DNA of 64,000 nt from Solirubrobacter sp963798325 (GCA_963798325.1 CAWCSS010000001.1:620001-684000); one strand, 5' to 3'; shown: positions 20,734 through 30,798, counted from the stretch's first letter. Notes: generated from the sequence alone by a model not told the origin. Made by a program: numbers and translations.

Positions 20734-22317
20734 TAGTGAATGACGACGACCGACTTGCCGGTCAGCGCCGGCGGCTGCTTCTGCATGTCCTCTTCGACCG
20801 TGCGCACGAGCCCGATCTTCTGCGGGCCGTTGGCGGCGTCCGGCGGGAGCTGGTCGAGGTGGACGCACTCGAGCGGGCGCGCGCCGGGGATGCCGCGGTC
20901 ATAGACGCTCGGCGTGAACCCGACCGAGAACAGCTTCTCGCCGAACTTCATCGAGTCGCAGTCGCCGGTGACGACGTCGACGTCGCTGGCGAACACGCGG
21001 CGCAGGCGGGCGTTCATCCGCTCGCTGGCCCGCAGCAGCGCGAGGTTGTAGACGTTGCGGTCCGGGCCGCGGGCCTCCCAGGGCGTGTCGTAGAAGCGCT
21101 CACCGCCGAGCGTCATCGTGTGCCACAGCGAGCGCGAGACCGGATCGGTCGGCGACCACGCGCCGAGCGCGGCGGTGACGATCAGCGCGGCCAGCACCCA
21201 CGGGCGCCCGCGCTTAGGCCACAGCGGCAGGCCGATCAGGATGATCAGCAGGACCAGCAGCGTCAGCGGCGTCGCGTAGCGCGGCACGCTGAAGGTCGGG
21301 AAGGTCAGCGTCGTCCAGGTGAACATCGCCGCCAGGCCGCCGATCAGCCCGACCGAGCGCCGGATCGCCGGCGTCCCGCGACGCCACACGAACACGACGG
21401 TCACGATCGCCAGCAGCGCGGGAACCCACAGCCAGTTGACGATCAGCGCGTTGGCGAGGTTCTGGCGCAGGTTCAGGCTGCGCTCCATCCCGAACATCGC
21501 GCGCAGGGCGACCACGAACGGGCCCTCGTCCGCGCGGTCGGAGGTGATCCAGGTGTGCCACGCGTCGCCGCCCGACGCCTTCAACACGATCCGCCAGACG
21601 ATCGACACCGCCAGCGGCAGCGAGACCACGATCAGCCCGCGGCGGATGCGATCGGGGAGGTCCTTCGCGCCGACGAAGAACGCATAGATCGCGAACGGCC
21701 CGACCAGGACCAGGCACGCGTCCTTGGTCAGCGGGAACAACGCCAGGATGCAGCTGAGGATCACCAGCCGGCGGTGCGTCGAGCTCGACCGGCGCGAGCG
21801 TGTACGCCAGCGAGACCGTCAGCAGCACGAGCACCAGGCCTTCACGCGACACCGTGAAGAGCACGATCGCCAGCGAAGGCGTCATCGCGACCGCCAGCGC
21901 CGCCAGCACGCGGTAGGTCGAGCTCAGATACGGCGCCAGCAGGCGCTCCACGGCCACGGCCAGCACCGCGAACAGGATCACGCCGATCAACTGCTGCGAG
22001 CGCGGGTCCTCGCCGAAGACGGCGAAGAAGATCGACGTCAGCGTGTCCATCAGCGGCGGGTGCACGCCGGTGCCGACGCGATCGGCGATCAGGCCCTTCA
22101 GGCCGTCGCGGTGGAACACGATCGACTCGCGCAGCGAGATCATCGCGTCGAAGTCCGGCGCCTCGCCCACGAACTGCGCGAGCTGCACCGCAAACCACGC
22201 CAGCACCGCCCCGATGGCGGCGAACGACGTCCCCGTCAGCAGCGGGTACGAGGGCGCGGGCGCCTCCGTTCGCAGGCGCGCGGGTTCCTCGACGGGCGGA
22301 GCCGCGGTCGTAGCCAC
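20733..22317 (-). CDS. Multi-pass membrane glycosyltransferase-like protein (ArnT/PMT, GT39/83-type), one frameshift
   Basis: About 528 codons from GTG 22317. The start is a short Pro/Ala/Glu-rich cytoplasmic tail, then a first membrane helix and a loop with APDFDAMISLRES, in the place where GT-C enzymes carry their catalytic Asp. Many hydrophobic helices follow, then a soluble C-terminal part of about 100 residues. The frame shifts near 21778 (after SLAYTLAPVELDA) and continues as ILSCILALFPLTKDACL. GT-C enzymes transfer sugars from polyprenyl donors on the outer membrane face; the acceptor here is unknown. It sits between the response regulator and histidine kinase genes. Confidence 0.7.
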
Positions 22318-22353
22318 CTCGCGATATTAGCCACGCCCGCGTACACCGAAGGG

Positions 22354-23085
22354 CTAGGACGCGCGGGAATCCGTCAACGGCCCGTCGACCAGCCGGTACC
22401 CGACACCCCAGACGTTGACGATGAACTCGTCGCCGTCGGTGCGCAGCTTCTGCCGCAAGCGGCACGCGTGCGAGTCCAGCGTGCGCGTCGCGCCCGTGGC
22501 CCGGAAGCCCCAGACGTCCCGCAACAATTCCTCTTTGGTGAATACCCGTGTGGGCGCGCTGGCGAGCGTGCGCAGGAGCGCGAACTCCTTCGCCGCCAGT
22601 TCGACCCGGCGTCCGCGCACGGACGCCGCCCGCGCCGCGGGGTCGATCTCGAGCGTCCCGACACGCATCGGGCCTCGGACCTCCCGCAGCCGCGCCCGCC
22701 GCAGAACCGCTGCGATCCGCAGCCGCAATTCCCCGTACGCAAAGGGTTTGGTGACGTAGTCGTCTGCCCCTTTCTCGAACCCACGCACCCGGTCGAGCTC
22801 ACCGGCGCTGGCCGAGAGCACGATCACGGGCAGCGTCGGATCGACCCGCGAAGCGATCCCGTCGGCCGCCCGCAGGCGCTTGATCAGCTCCAGCCCGGAC
22901 CCATCCGGCAACTTGAGATCGACCACCGCCAGATCCGGCGGGTCCTGCTCCAGCGCCCTGAGCCCGTCCCGCATCGTGCCGGCGACCGAGAGCTCATACC
23001 CGTCGGCGATCAGGTTGTCGGCGAGGAACGTCCGGACGACGGCATCGTCCTCGATGATCAGGATGCGTGCGGCGGGTGGGGTCAT
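22354..23085 (-). CDS. OmpR/PhoB-family response regulator
   Basis: 243 residues. The receiver domain has the acidic pair EDD at 12-14, the phospho-acceptor Asp about 56 (VVDLKLPDG) and Lys about 113 (VTKPFAYGEL). The C-terminal winged helix ends with the RTLDSHACRLRQKL recognition helix and GVGYRLV wing. ATG 23085 is preceded by AGGAGG. It is the first gene of the leftward cluster that also holds a glycosyltransferase and a small histidine kinase, so it is probably paired with that kinase and may control envelope sugar or pilus functions. That role is inference. Confidence 0.93.
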   Translation of the reverse strand: MTPPAARILIIEDDAVVRTFLADNLIADGYELSVAGTMRDGLRALEQDPPDLAVVDLKLPDGSGLELIKRLRAADGIASRVDPTLPVIVLSASAGELDRVRGFEKGADDYVTKPFAYGELRLRIAAVLRRARLREVRGPMRVGTLEIDPAARAASVRGRRVELAAKEFALLRTLASAPTRVFTKEELLRDVWGFRATGATRTLDSHACRLRQKLRTDGDEFIVNVWGVGYRLVDGPLTDSRAS

Positions 23086-23106
23086 GCCCTCCTATAGGGC
23101 GCCGCC

Positions 23107-23121
23107 GGCGAACTTCGCCCC
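23107..23121 (-). promoter_or_regulatory. Recurrent GGGGGCGAAGTTCGCC motif, copy 2
   Basis: On the minus strand GGGGGCGAAGTTCGCC lies about 22 nt before the response regulator start. The arms GGCGAA and TTCGCC are separated by one base here, against three in copy 1. See copies at 20715 and 44326. Confidence 0.5.
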
Positions 23122-23167
23122 CTCCAGGGGTCATTCTCGTTCCGGCCGCGCCGCGCGGCGGCGCCTC

Positions 23168-23725
23168 CTAGGCCGCTGCGGGTGCGTAGTGGTGCACGAC
23201 CACGCCCGTGGGGAAGGCCTCGGTGTGGACGAGCGAGAGCGGGTGCTTGACGGACGATTCCCCGAACACGCGCAGGCCCGAGCCCAGCAGGACCGGGAAG
23301 ATCATCAGCCGCAGCTCGTCGACGAGGCCCTGGGCGATCAGCGCGTGGACGAGGGTGCCGCTGCCCGCGACGAGAATCGGGCCGCCATCACGCGCCTTCA
23401 GCCCGGCGACGTCCTCCAACGCGATGACCGTCGTGTTCTCCCAGGACGGGTTGGTCAGGGAGGACGAGACGACGTACTTCGGCATCGCGTTCATCTTGTC
23501 CGCGAACTCGCCGTCGCGCCCCGGCCACGCGGCGCTGAAGCCGTCGTAGGTCGCCCGGCCGAGCAGGAGCGACTCGGCGTCGAGCGTCTCCTGGAGCTTG
23601 TAGCGCTGCTGCTCCTCGGACATGTAGTCGAACACCCACCCGCTGTGGGGGTGTCCCACCTCGCCGCCCGGCGCTTCCATCACGCCGTCGAGGGTCACGA
23701 ACTCGGTCACGATCAGCTGGCTCAT
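23168..23725 (-). CDS. Dihydrofolate reductase family protein (RibD C-terminal domain)
   Basis: 185 residues of the RibD-C/DHFR-like fold: an N-terminal VTEFVTLDGVMEAPGG, the LLLGRATYDGF segment that binds the nucleotide ribose, and GSGTLVHALIAQGLVDELRL near the C-terminus. Stand-alone members are abundant in soil actinobacteria and are NADPH-dependent reductases of mostly unknown substrate. ATG 23725 is chosen because homologous proteins begin directly with a short beta strand. It is a single gene with no obvious operon partner. Confidence 0.9.
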   Translation of the reverse strand: MSQLIVTEFVTLDGVMEAPGGEVGHPHSGWVFDYMSEEQQRYKLQETLDAESLLLGRATYDGFSAAWPGRDGEFADKMNAMPKYVVSSSLTNPSWENTTVIALEDVAGLKARDGGPILVAGSGTLVHALIAQGLVDELRLMIFPVLLGSGLRVFGESSVKHPLSLVHTEAFPTGVVVHHYAPAAA

Positions 23726-23765
23726 AGCCAACAAGACTGACCGAGCGGCCGGAAGTAATCGACGA

Positions 23766-24260
23766 TCAGCCGCCGCGGATCGCGAGCCGCACGGCGGCGG
23801 GGTCGGCGATCTTGCACCGGGTGACGGTCTTGCCGTCGATCCGGACCTCGGCGGTGCCGGTGACGACGGCCTTCACGACGTCGCGCTGGACGAAGCGCCC
23901 GACGAGCTTCCACCGAAAGACGCCGGTGCGGCCGTCGACGCCGCCGAGGTTGCGGATCGTGCCGGTGAGGTTCGCGGAGATGCGGCCGTCGCGGGCGCGT
24001 ACGCCGGGCGCGGCGCGGACGTTGCCCGCCCACAACTCGCCGAGGCCGCCGCCCTTGCAGCGACCGTCGAAACCCATGCCGATGGTCAGTTTTGTGCCGT
24101 CGGCGGCGCCGGTCTGGATCGTCATGCGCTGCGCGCGCGGGAACTGGATCTGGCCGCTGAGCAGGACGCCGGCACGAGGCTCGACGGGCTCTGCGGCATA
24201 CGCGGGGGCGGCTCCGAGCCCAACGAGCGCAGCGAGTACGGCGACGAGACGTGAGGCCAT
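23766..24260 (-). CDS. Small secreted beta-rich protein of unknown function
   Basis: 164 residues with a Sec signal peptide (residues 1-22, ending PAYA). The mature part is basic and beta-rich, with two cysteines (in DGRCKGG and VTRCKIADP) likely to form a disulfide. I do not recognise a domain. The mix of short strands and glycine turns suggests a compact beta sandwich. It stands alone between a DHFR-like gene and the divergent Cys-rich gene. Confidence 0.75.
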   Translation of the reverse strand: MASRLVAVLAALVGLGAAPAYAAEPVEPRAGVLLSGQIQFPRAQRMTIQTGAADGTKLTIGMGFDGRCKGGGLGELWAGNVRAAPGVRARDGRISANLTGTIRNLGGVDGRTGVFRWKLVGRFVQRDVVKAVVTGTAEVRIDGKTVTRCKIADPAAVRLAIRGG

Positions 24261-24355
24261 GTATCGAACCTATCCAGAAAGCGCAACCAGAACACGGTGC
24301 ATTGCCGCCACCCTGGCAACTCGTATAGGGACCTGGCGGGAGTAGACTCGGCTCC

Positions 24356-24760
24356 ATGGGCCGGATCGCCCGCCGCACAGAGGCCTCCGAGTGCCGCCAG
24401 TGCCTGACCTACTGCGATCGGGTGATCGCCCCCGCCACGTGCGTCGCGGCGGAGTGCCCGAGCCTGTACGTCTACGACGACCCGCTCAGCGGCATCCGCT
24501 ACATGGGCTGCGCGCAGAAGGTGTTCGCCACCGAGATCGACACGAAGCTGTTCGACGAGGCCGAGCGCGGTAAGGGCTACGGCGTGCTGAAGCTCGCCCG
24601 CGAGCCGCTCGCGTGCTGCGCGTTCAGCGTCGAGAAGGCGCACGAACGTCCCGCGGGCGAGGCGTGGGTGTGCCGGAACCGCCGGTTCGCGGACTTCCCG
24701 GACGCGAGCCCGCACGCGATCGGCGCGTTCGATCTCCGACACGGACTGGATGCGGCGTGA
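24356..24760 (+). CDS. Conserved cysteine-rich protein, probably metal-binding
   Basis: 134 residues with at least nine cysteines: C13, C16, C20, C29 and C34 in a C-x2-C-x3-C-x8-C-x4-C series, then single cysteines at GCAQ, ACCAF and WVCRN. The arrangement suggests one or two zinc or iron-sulfur sites. There is no signal peptide, so it is cytosolic. I do not recognise the family; a Thermoleophilia-restricted small regulator or metal carrier is possible. The ATG is clear and the gene is separate from its neighbours. Confidence 0.7.
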   Translation: MGRIARRTEASECRQCLTYCDRVIAPATCVAAECPSLYVYDDPLSGIRYMGCAQKVFATEIDTKLFDEAERGKGYGVLKLAREPLACCAFSVEKAHERPAGEAWVCRNRRFADFPDASPHAIGAFDLRHGLDAA

Positions 24761-24840
24761 AAGATCCAGTTCACGCGCAGACTCCGAGCAGGATCCGCGC
24801 ATAAGATGCAGACGCCCCGGCGGGTCCGGGCTCTTCTCTC

Positions 24841-25311
24841 ATGGATCAGATTCGCCGCGGCAACTACGACTCCGGCCAGGACTACGTCCTGGAGTATGGG
24901 GACCTTCGCTTCACGTTCAACGAGCGTGATTTTTCCGAGCGGGTCGAGCAGGCCGCCCGCAAGCTCGGCTTCGTCGGCCGTCCGCTCGAGGACACCGAGC
25001 TCGAAGACCTGGTGAACCTCACGGTCAACGGTGAGGTGGTGGACCCCGCCTCCGGCCTCGGCGAGCACGTCAACGATTGCTGGCCGGACCTCGTGGGTCC
25101 CGCCGACCGGTCGCTGGTGCACTGGTTGCGCCGGCTCGTGTTCCGCAGCGCGTGGCTGGATCAGCGCGTGAAGGAGGGCGAGCTGGACGTCGTGTTCGAC
25201 GACGCCACGCACACCTTCGGCTACGTGCAGCCCGAGCGCGATCGCGAGCCGATCGAGCTCTCCCCCGAGCCGTCCTGGCGCCGGGTCGCCTACGGCCCGC
25301 GGAGCCGATAG
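24841..25311 (+). CDS. Hypothetical acidic cytosolic protein
   Basis: 156 residues, soluble and rich in Asp and Glu, without signal peptide or membrane segment. Features such as YVLEYGDLRFTFNERDF and AWLDQRVKEGELDVVFDD show a regular alpha-beta protein, but no known motif. It begins at ATG 24841 and ends five bases before the convergent protease gene. No function can be proposed. Confidence 0.65.
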   Translation: MDQIRRGNYDSGQDYVLEYGDLRFTFNERDFSERVEQAARKLGFVGRPLEDTELEDLVNLTVNGEVVDPASGLGEHVNDCWPDLVGPADRSLVHWLRRLVFRSAWLDQRVKEGELDVVFDDATHTFGYVQPERDREPIELSPEPSWRRVAYGPRSR

Positions 25312-25316
25312 AACCC

Positions 25317-26309
25317 CTATCCCTGGACGCCGATCGTCGCCCGCGGCGCCACGGAGAGCCCGCCGGCGCCCCGGCCCGCGACCAGGCACGTCAGCGTCGC
25401 GCCGCGGTCGGCGCGCTTGACGCGGTAGGCCCGGGTGCGCGCGACGACGCGGCCCTCCCGTAGCCAGATGGCCTGCGTGCGCTCGGCGGGCGGATCGAAC
25501 GCCGGCGGCGTGCAGGTGAGCTTGTTGGTGCCGGTGATCGTCGGCGGCTCGCTCGCCATCGGCGCCCACCCCGGCGCGGGAGCGAGGATGAAGGCCTTGT
25601 ACCGAGAGATCTGCGTGAACACCGACGGGAGCCGGTCCGCGCCGCAGCGGGAGCCGCCGAAGCTGACGATCCCGACCAGCACCGGCGCGACGTGGTTGCC
25701 CGTGTAGAGCGGTCCGCCGCTGTCGCCGACGCAGGCCGAGGAGAGCGGCCGGCGCCCGTTGACGTCGATCGAGCAGACCATCCGCGCTCCGCTGAAGCGC
25801 TCGCCGCCGTTGCCGCGGGCGCGCCGGTAGATCTTCGCGCAGGCCGTGTCGTTGACCGTCCGCAGCTTCGCCTCGCGCAAGCCGTTGAACCCGGTCTGGT
25901 TCGCGCGCTGGGCGCCGCGGCCGAGCACGACCGCGCGGGCGGGCGCCGCGTCGCCGAGCGGGACGGGAGCGACGCCGGTCACCGGCCGGTCGAGCTGGAT
26001 GATCGCGACGTCATCGAGCACGTTGTCGCCGTTGGTGTCCTCCCAGTCGGGGTGCATCGCGAAGTGGATGCCGGTGCGCACGACGCCGCCGACGCGGATC
26101 GACTTGAGCGCTTCCGGCGAGATCGCGAACACGCAATGACCGGCGGTGACGACCCGGTCTGGGGCGATGAGCGTGCCGCCGCACCCACTGAGCGTGGCGA
26201 ACCACGGCACGGCGGTCGCCGAGACCGGCTTGCCGCCGACGACCGCGTGGGCGGGCGCGGCGGCGGCGAGGAACAGGAGGACCAGGACCACGCCGCCGCG
26301 CCTGAACAT
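25317..26309 (-). CDS. Secreted trypsin-like serine protease (S1 family)
   Basis: 330 residues. A signal peptide (1-22, ending AHA) is followed at once by VVGG, the activated N-terminus of chymotrypsin-fold proteases, so no propeptide is visible. The triad is complete: His58 (TAGHC), Asp100 (LDDVAIIQL) and Ser197 (CVGDSGGPL). CSI, SAC and SRC cysteines fit disulfides. The last 90 residues (from about 245) form an Ig-like or PKD-like extra domain. It degrades or processes extracellular protein; the substrate is unknown. It lies three bases after the Rho-like gene. Confidence 0.93.
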   Translation of the reverse strand: MFRRGGVVLVLLFLAAAAPAHAVVGGKPVSATAVPWFATLSGCGGTLIAPDRVVTAGHCVFAISPEALKSIRVGGVVRTGIHFAMHPDWEDTNGDNVLDDVAIIQLDRPVTGVAPVPLGDAAPARAVVLGRGAQRANQTGFNGLREAKLRTVNDTACAKIYRRARGNGGERFSGARMVCSIDVNGRRPLSSACVGDSGGPLYTGNHVAPVLVGIVSFGGSRCGADRLPSVFTQISRYKAFILAPAPGWAPMASEPPTITGTNKLTCTPPAFDPPAERTQAIWLREGRVVARTRAYRVKRADRGATLTCLVAGRGAGGLSVAPRATIGVQG

Positions 26310-26312
26310 GAC

Positions 26313-28074
26313 CTAGTTCGCCGCGGGCTTCCTCGCGGCCGGCTTGCGCTTGGCGGCCGCGGGCTTCTTGGCGACCGCCTTCGCCGCGCGGGCTTCTTCG
26401 CCGCGGCCGGCTTCTTGGCCGCCGCCGCGGGCTTCTTCGCGGGCGCCGGCTTCTTGGCGACGGGCTTCGCCGCAGCGGGCTTCGCGGCGGCGGGCTTCTT
26501 CGCGGTGGGCTTCGGGGCCGCGGACTTGGCGGCGGCGGGCTTCTTGGCCGCGGCGGGCTTCTTGGCCGCGGCCGGCTTCTTGGCCGCAACGGGCTTGCCG
26601 CACGGCTTGCAGCCGCGGGCTTCGCAGCGGCGGGCTTCGAAGCCGCGTCCGGCGTGGCCTTCGCCCCGCCCCTGCGCGAGCGCGAGCGCTTCGGCGCCGC
26701 GACGGCCTCGGACACGAGCTCCGGCACCGAGAGCGGCGACTCCGGGCCGGCAACGGCGTCAGGCTCGACGAGCGGCTCGGGAGCGGCGACCGGCTCCGGC
26801 GCCGCGACCGGCGCGGGCGGCTCCGGCAACTCGCCTCCGGCGGCCGCGGCACGCAGCGCCGCCGCACCCGCGTCGCCGACCAGCAGCTCCGGGCGCAGCG
26901 TCCCGGACTCGGCCAGCGCCAGCGCCGGGAACGTCCCTGCGGCGGCCGCGGCACGGTCCAGCGCCACGACCGTCGTCTCGCCGCCGATCGCGACCGGCGA
27001 CGTGGCGATGACGGTCAGCGAGCCGCCGCCCTTGAGGTTGCGGCCCGCGGCCAGCGCACGCCGGGCGGCACCCGCGGGCAGGTACTCGAAGCCGTCGATC
27101 AACAGCACGGCATCGCCACCGCGGGCGGCGACGCGACGGCCGGTCTCGACCGCCTGCTCGACCGCCTGGGCCTGCGCGTCGCTGGAGGCGGCGAAGGTCA
27201 GGGTGGCGCTCGGGGCGACCGGGAACTCGGCGATCTCCTCCGGGCGCACGCCGGTCAGGACCGCGCTCACCTCGAGGCCGGAGACGGAGGCCAGCGCGCC
27301 CGCGAGCCGCCGCAGCGCCTCGCTCTTGCCGGAGCGAGACTCGCCCGTGATGACCACGCGCGAGCCCTTGCCGAACGGCGTCAGCCACTCGATCGAGCGG
27401 ACCGTCAGGTCCTCGGAGCCCAGCGCGATGCGCTCCTGCGGCCACGCGACCGGCAGGTCCTCAAAGCGCGTGCCCTCGGCGACCTCCTCGGCCGGACGGC
27501 CGTTGATGGTCTCGACGCGGATCAGCGACGGGAAGCGCTCCGATCGGCGCGCCGGGCGCACCGGGCCGCTGATCTTGTCGCCGGCGACGAGCTCGCAGCG
27601 CTTGACCTGGGCGGCGGAGATGTAGACGTCATCGTCGGTCGGCTCGGCCGCGAGGCGCAGGAACCCGGAGCCGTTGGCGAGCAGCTCGACCGAGCCGGAG
27701 ACCGACCGCTCCTCGCGATCGCGACCGTGGTCGTCCGACGAAGCGGCGGCGACGGGCTGCGGCTGCTCCTCACGCTCGACGGGCGCGCCGTCGTCCTCGT
27801 CGCGGCGGCGGCCACGCCCGCCACGGCGCCCGCGGCGGGAGCGCTTGGGCTGATCGTCGCCGTCGCTCTCGGAGGCCGCGGGAGCCTCGACGACCTCGGG
27901 CTCCTCGGCGGGCTCATCCACCTCGGAGGAACCGGTCTGGCGCTCGAGGATCGCGTCCACGAGCTCGGGCTTGCGCAGACGGCGGAAGCCGTCCACACCG
28001 AGCTCGTTGGCGAGCAGGTGCAGGTCGGCCAGCGGGCTTTGCTCCAAAGCGGAGCGATCCAGGACGGAAGGCAT
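26313..28074 (-). CDS. Degenerate Rho-type termination factor paralogue with histone H1-like Lys/Ala/Pro tail (two frameshifts in tail)
   Basis: ATG 28074 has GAGGAG 6 nt upstream. Domains in order: Rho-N helical domain (residues 8-46), a charged Arg/Asp/Glu linker (50-122), the Rho cold-shock RNA-binding domain (124-190, SGSVELLANGSGFLR and DDVYISAAQVKR), then the RecA-like motor (200-400). Walker A is altered to GESRSGKS (244-251). The catalytic-Glu segment reads TGVRPEE rather than Rho's DERPEE. The GGGSLTVIATS strand is present, but the R-loop and the MDEVI...GTGN segment are missing. From about residue 480 the tail is KPAAAK-type repeats; its frame shifts near 26605 and 26390. It probably binds RNA but may not be an active translocase. 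Confidence 0.8.
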
Positions 28075-28147
28075 TACGGACTCCTCGAACAATCGGTGGG
28101 CGTCCGGCCGCGTTGATCGTCAGCGGCCGGCGATTTCACCACTCAGC

Positions 28148-28999
28148 CTAGCGAGAGATGCCCGGGACCCCGTCGGGATAGCGCTCCGGCGACAACCCCT
28201 CGAGCGCGCCCAGCTCGCGCTCACCCCGCATCACCGCCCGCACGGCGAGGTAATCGCGCGCGGCGGCGACGTCGTGCAGGCGGATGATGTCCGCGCCCGC
28301 GTCGATCCCCTCGGCCATCGCCGCGAGCGTCCCCGCGCCGCGCTCGCGCGGCGGCCGGCCGGTGATCGCGCCCACGTAGTCCTTGCGCGAGCAGGCCAGC
28401 AGGACGGGCCAGCCGAGCTCCTTCAGACGCGGCAGCGCGCGCAGCACCGCGACCGTCTGCGCCGGCGTCTTGGCGAAGTCCGGCCCGGGGTCGACGATGA
28501 TCGACGACACGCCGGCCGCACGCGCCAGCGCGATCCGCTCGACCAGGAACGCCAGCACCTCCTCCACGACGTCCTCGTAGGTCGCCGGGTCCAACCGCGT
28601 GCCCTTCGGCTCGATCGCGGTGTGCATGATCACCAGCGCCGCGCCGCTCGCCGCGCAGATCGACGCCAGCCGCTCGTCGCGCAGCCCGCTGACGTCGTTG
28701 ACGATCGACGCCCCCGCCGCGACCGCCGCCTCCGCGACCTCCGGCTTGTAGGTGTCGACCGAGATCGTCGCCTCTGAAGCCAGCGCCGCGATCACCGGCT
28801 CCACCCGCGCGATCTCCTCCTCGACCGTCACCGCGGGCCGGTCGCCACGCGCCGATTCGCCGCCGACATCGAGGATGTCCGCTCCCGCGGCCAGCAGCGC
28901 CCGCCCGCGGGCGACGCACTGCTCGACCGTCTCGTGGCGCCCATCGCTGAAGGAATCCGGGGAGGCGTTGAGGATCCCCATCAGCCGCGGTGGGGTCAC
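28148..28999 (-). CDS. folP: Dihydropteroate synthase
   Basis: 284 residues. The enzyme joins p-aminobenzoate to 6-hydroxymethyl-dihydropterin diphosphate in folate synthesis. Signature 1 is LMGILNASPDSFSDG (residues 6-20); DVGGESARG, SVDTYKP, IVNDVSG, VDPGPDFAKT, CSRKDYVG and a final IRLHDV follow in the usual order. GTG 28999 overlaps the stop of the secreted propeller gene (GTGA), so the gene is co-transcribed with it. No other folate gene lies beside it. DPS is the sulfonamide target. Confidence 0.95.
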   Translation of the reverse strand: MTPPRLMGILNASPDSFSDGRHETVEQCVARGRALLAAGADILDVGGESARGDRPAVTVEEEIARVEPVIAALASEATISVDTYKPEVAEAAVAAGASIVNDVSGLRDERLASICAASGAALVIMHTAIEPKGTRLDPATYEDVVEEVLAFLVERIALARAAGVSSIIVDPGPDFAKTPAQTVAVLRALPRLKELGWPVLLACSRKDYVGAITGRPPRERGAGTLAAMAEGIDAGADIIRLHDVAAARDYLAVRAVMRGERELGALEGLSPERYPDGVPGISR

Positions 29000-30798
29000 G
29001 ACTTCTTGATCCGCAGCGCCTTCTTGACGCGGGTGACGTTGCCCGCCTTGTCGACCGCCGCCACCTTCAAGGTGAACTTCCCGCGCTTGTAGGTGTGGCG
29101 GGTCGTCCTCGATCTCGACGTCGGCGAGTGATCGCCGTAATCGACGGTGATGTGGTCGAGCTTGGAGCCCCCGGTGTCCCTCGCCGTCGCGGTGATCTTC
29201 AGCCGCTTGCCGGCCACCCGCCTGCCGCTGATCGAGACCTTCAGCGTCGGCGCGATCGAGTCGATCTTCAACGTCCGCGCGCGGCTGCGGTTGATCTGGC
29301 CCGCGCGGTCCACGGCCTCGATCTGCCACGTGTGCGTACCGGCGGTGAGCGGCACCTTGGGGACCAGCGTGTCGTTGGTCGTCTCGCCGATCACCGCGCC
29401 GTCCATGATCACCCGGAAGCGCTGGACGCCCCACAGGTCCAGGCCCGCCCGCCAGCGCAGCTCCGGCCGCGTCTTGCGCTTGTACGTCTGCGAGGACTCG
29501 ATGAACGGCGTTCCGGGCGGGCGGTCGTACGTCGCGGCGGTCAGCGCCATCGCGCCCGGTGTGCCCTGGACCATCGCCACCACGAAGTCGCCAACGCGGT
29601 CGCCGCTGACGTACACGCCCGGGTCGGCCACCGGCCCCAGCTCGGGCCGCGAGACCGTGAACTCCGGTCCGAGCGGGAACTCCGAGTCCTTGAAGCGGGC
29701 ACGCGCGACGGCCGCGCCGGGCGCCCCGGTGCGCCACGCGATCGCCTGATCGCCGCGGTCGGCGGCCGCGATCTCCGGCTTGGTGGCGACGACGCTGTCG
29801 CCGGAGTCGATCCGCCCGCCCTGCTGGAAGTGGTCGTGGTCGAGCCACTGGCCGGTGACGAACACGCCGGCGCCGCCCTGCGCGACCGCGTACCCGACGC
29901 CGCCGCCGCTCATCTCGATCCGCGGCTCGTCGGAGGCCACACCCGCGTCGATCGGCTCGAACGCCTCGAAGGCCGAGCCGATCAACCGCCGCCCGACCGT
30001 CCGCGACACGCCGAGGTCCTGCCGGAAGACGACCCAGGCGAACGAGCCATCGTCCTCGATGTCGATGTCCGGGGAGTCCGCGTTGCCGCCGCCGTTGATC
30101 GTCAGCTCCTGCGGGGCGACGCTGAGGTTCAGGCCCGTGATCCGGCGCGCCCACACGCGCGTGAGGCCGTACGGCGTCCGGTCGCCCCACGTGACGACCG
30201 CGTAGCCCTCGGCCGAGACCGCGACCCGCGGCCGCAGCGCGCCCGTCCCGGCCTCGAGCGTCGGGTCGACGTCGAGCGGCTGCGCGACCGCGGTCCAGGT
30301 GGTGTCCTGCAGGCGCGCGGCGCGCACGTCGCCCTGCTGCTCCCAGACCGCGTAGGCGGCGCCGTTGACGCCGAGGTCGATGTCGACGTTGTGCGCGTCC
30401 GGGCCGCCGATCTGGATCGGCGGGGTGAACGGCCCCGGACCGGTCCCCCCACCCTGGGAGACGCTCGAGTAGACGTTGCCGTCCGCGATCCACACGGCCG
30501 CGACCCGGAACTGATCGCCGACGGCGAGCTTGACCTCGGTCGCCTCGCCGGTCGGGTAGTCCAGCCGCTCCGGCGGGCGCCAGTCGCCGCCGGCCATCCG
30601 CGCGACGAACGCGTGCGGGACTCCGCCGTCGCGGCGCAGGTAGGCGATCGCGCCGTGCCCATCGCGCGCCATGTCGACGTTGCCGACCGCGACCACGTCG
30701 GCGTTGGGGCCGTCGATCGCGGCCGCGGGGAACCAGTCCGCCCGCGCGGCGGCGGGGAACGACAGCAGGACCAACAGGGCGGCGAACAGGCGTAGCAA
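28996..30798 (-). CDS. Large secreted propeller-like protein with C-terminal Ig-like domains
   Basis: About 600 residues if TTG 30798 (with CTGGAG 5 nt upstream) is the start; an upstream in-frame start would add 15 residues. The signal peptide is LLRLFAALLVLLSFPAAARA. Repeated strands of the type GHGAIAYLRRDGG, GVNGAAYAVWEQQG, AEGYAVVTWGDR and DDGSFAWVVFRQD suggest a seven-bladed propeller of about 400 residues. The last 200 residues carry Ig-like domains (HTWQIEAVDRAGQ, HTYKRGKFTLKVAAVDKAGN). The function is unknown; it is exported or surface attached. The stop overlaps the folP start. Confidence 0.75.
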   Translation of the reverse strand: MLRLFAALLVLLSFPAAARADWFPAAAIDGPNADVVAVGNVDMARDGHGAIAYLRRDGGVPHAFVARMAGGDWRPPERLDYPTGEATEVKLAVGDQFRVAAVWIADGNVYSSVSQGGGTGPGPFTPPIQIGGPDAHNVDIDLGVNGAAYAVWEQQGDVRAARLQDTTWTAVAQPLDVDPTLEAGTGALRPRVAVSAEGYAVVTWGDRTPYGLTRVWARRITGLNLSVAPQELTINGGGNADSPDIDIEDDGSFAWVVFRQDLGVSRTVGRRLIGSAFEAFEPIDAGVASDEPRIEMSGGGVGYAVAQGGAGVFVTGQWLDHDHFQQGGRIDSGDSVVATKPEIAAADRGDQAIAWRTGAPGAAVARARFKDSEFPLGPEFTVSRPELGPVADPGVYVSGDRVGDFVVAMVQGTPGAMALTAATYDRPPGTPFIESSQTYKRKTRPELRWRAGLDLWGVQRFRVIMDGAVIGETTNDTLVPKVPLTAGTHTWQIEAVDRAGQINRSRARTLKIDSIAPTLKVSISGRRVAGKRLKITATARDTGGSKLDHITVDYGDHSPTSRSRTTRHTYKRGKFTLKVAAVDKAGNVTRVKKALRIKKS

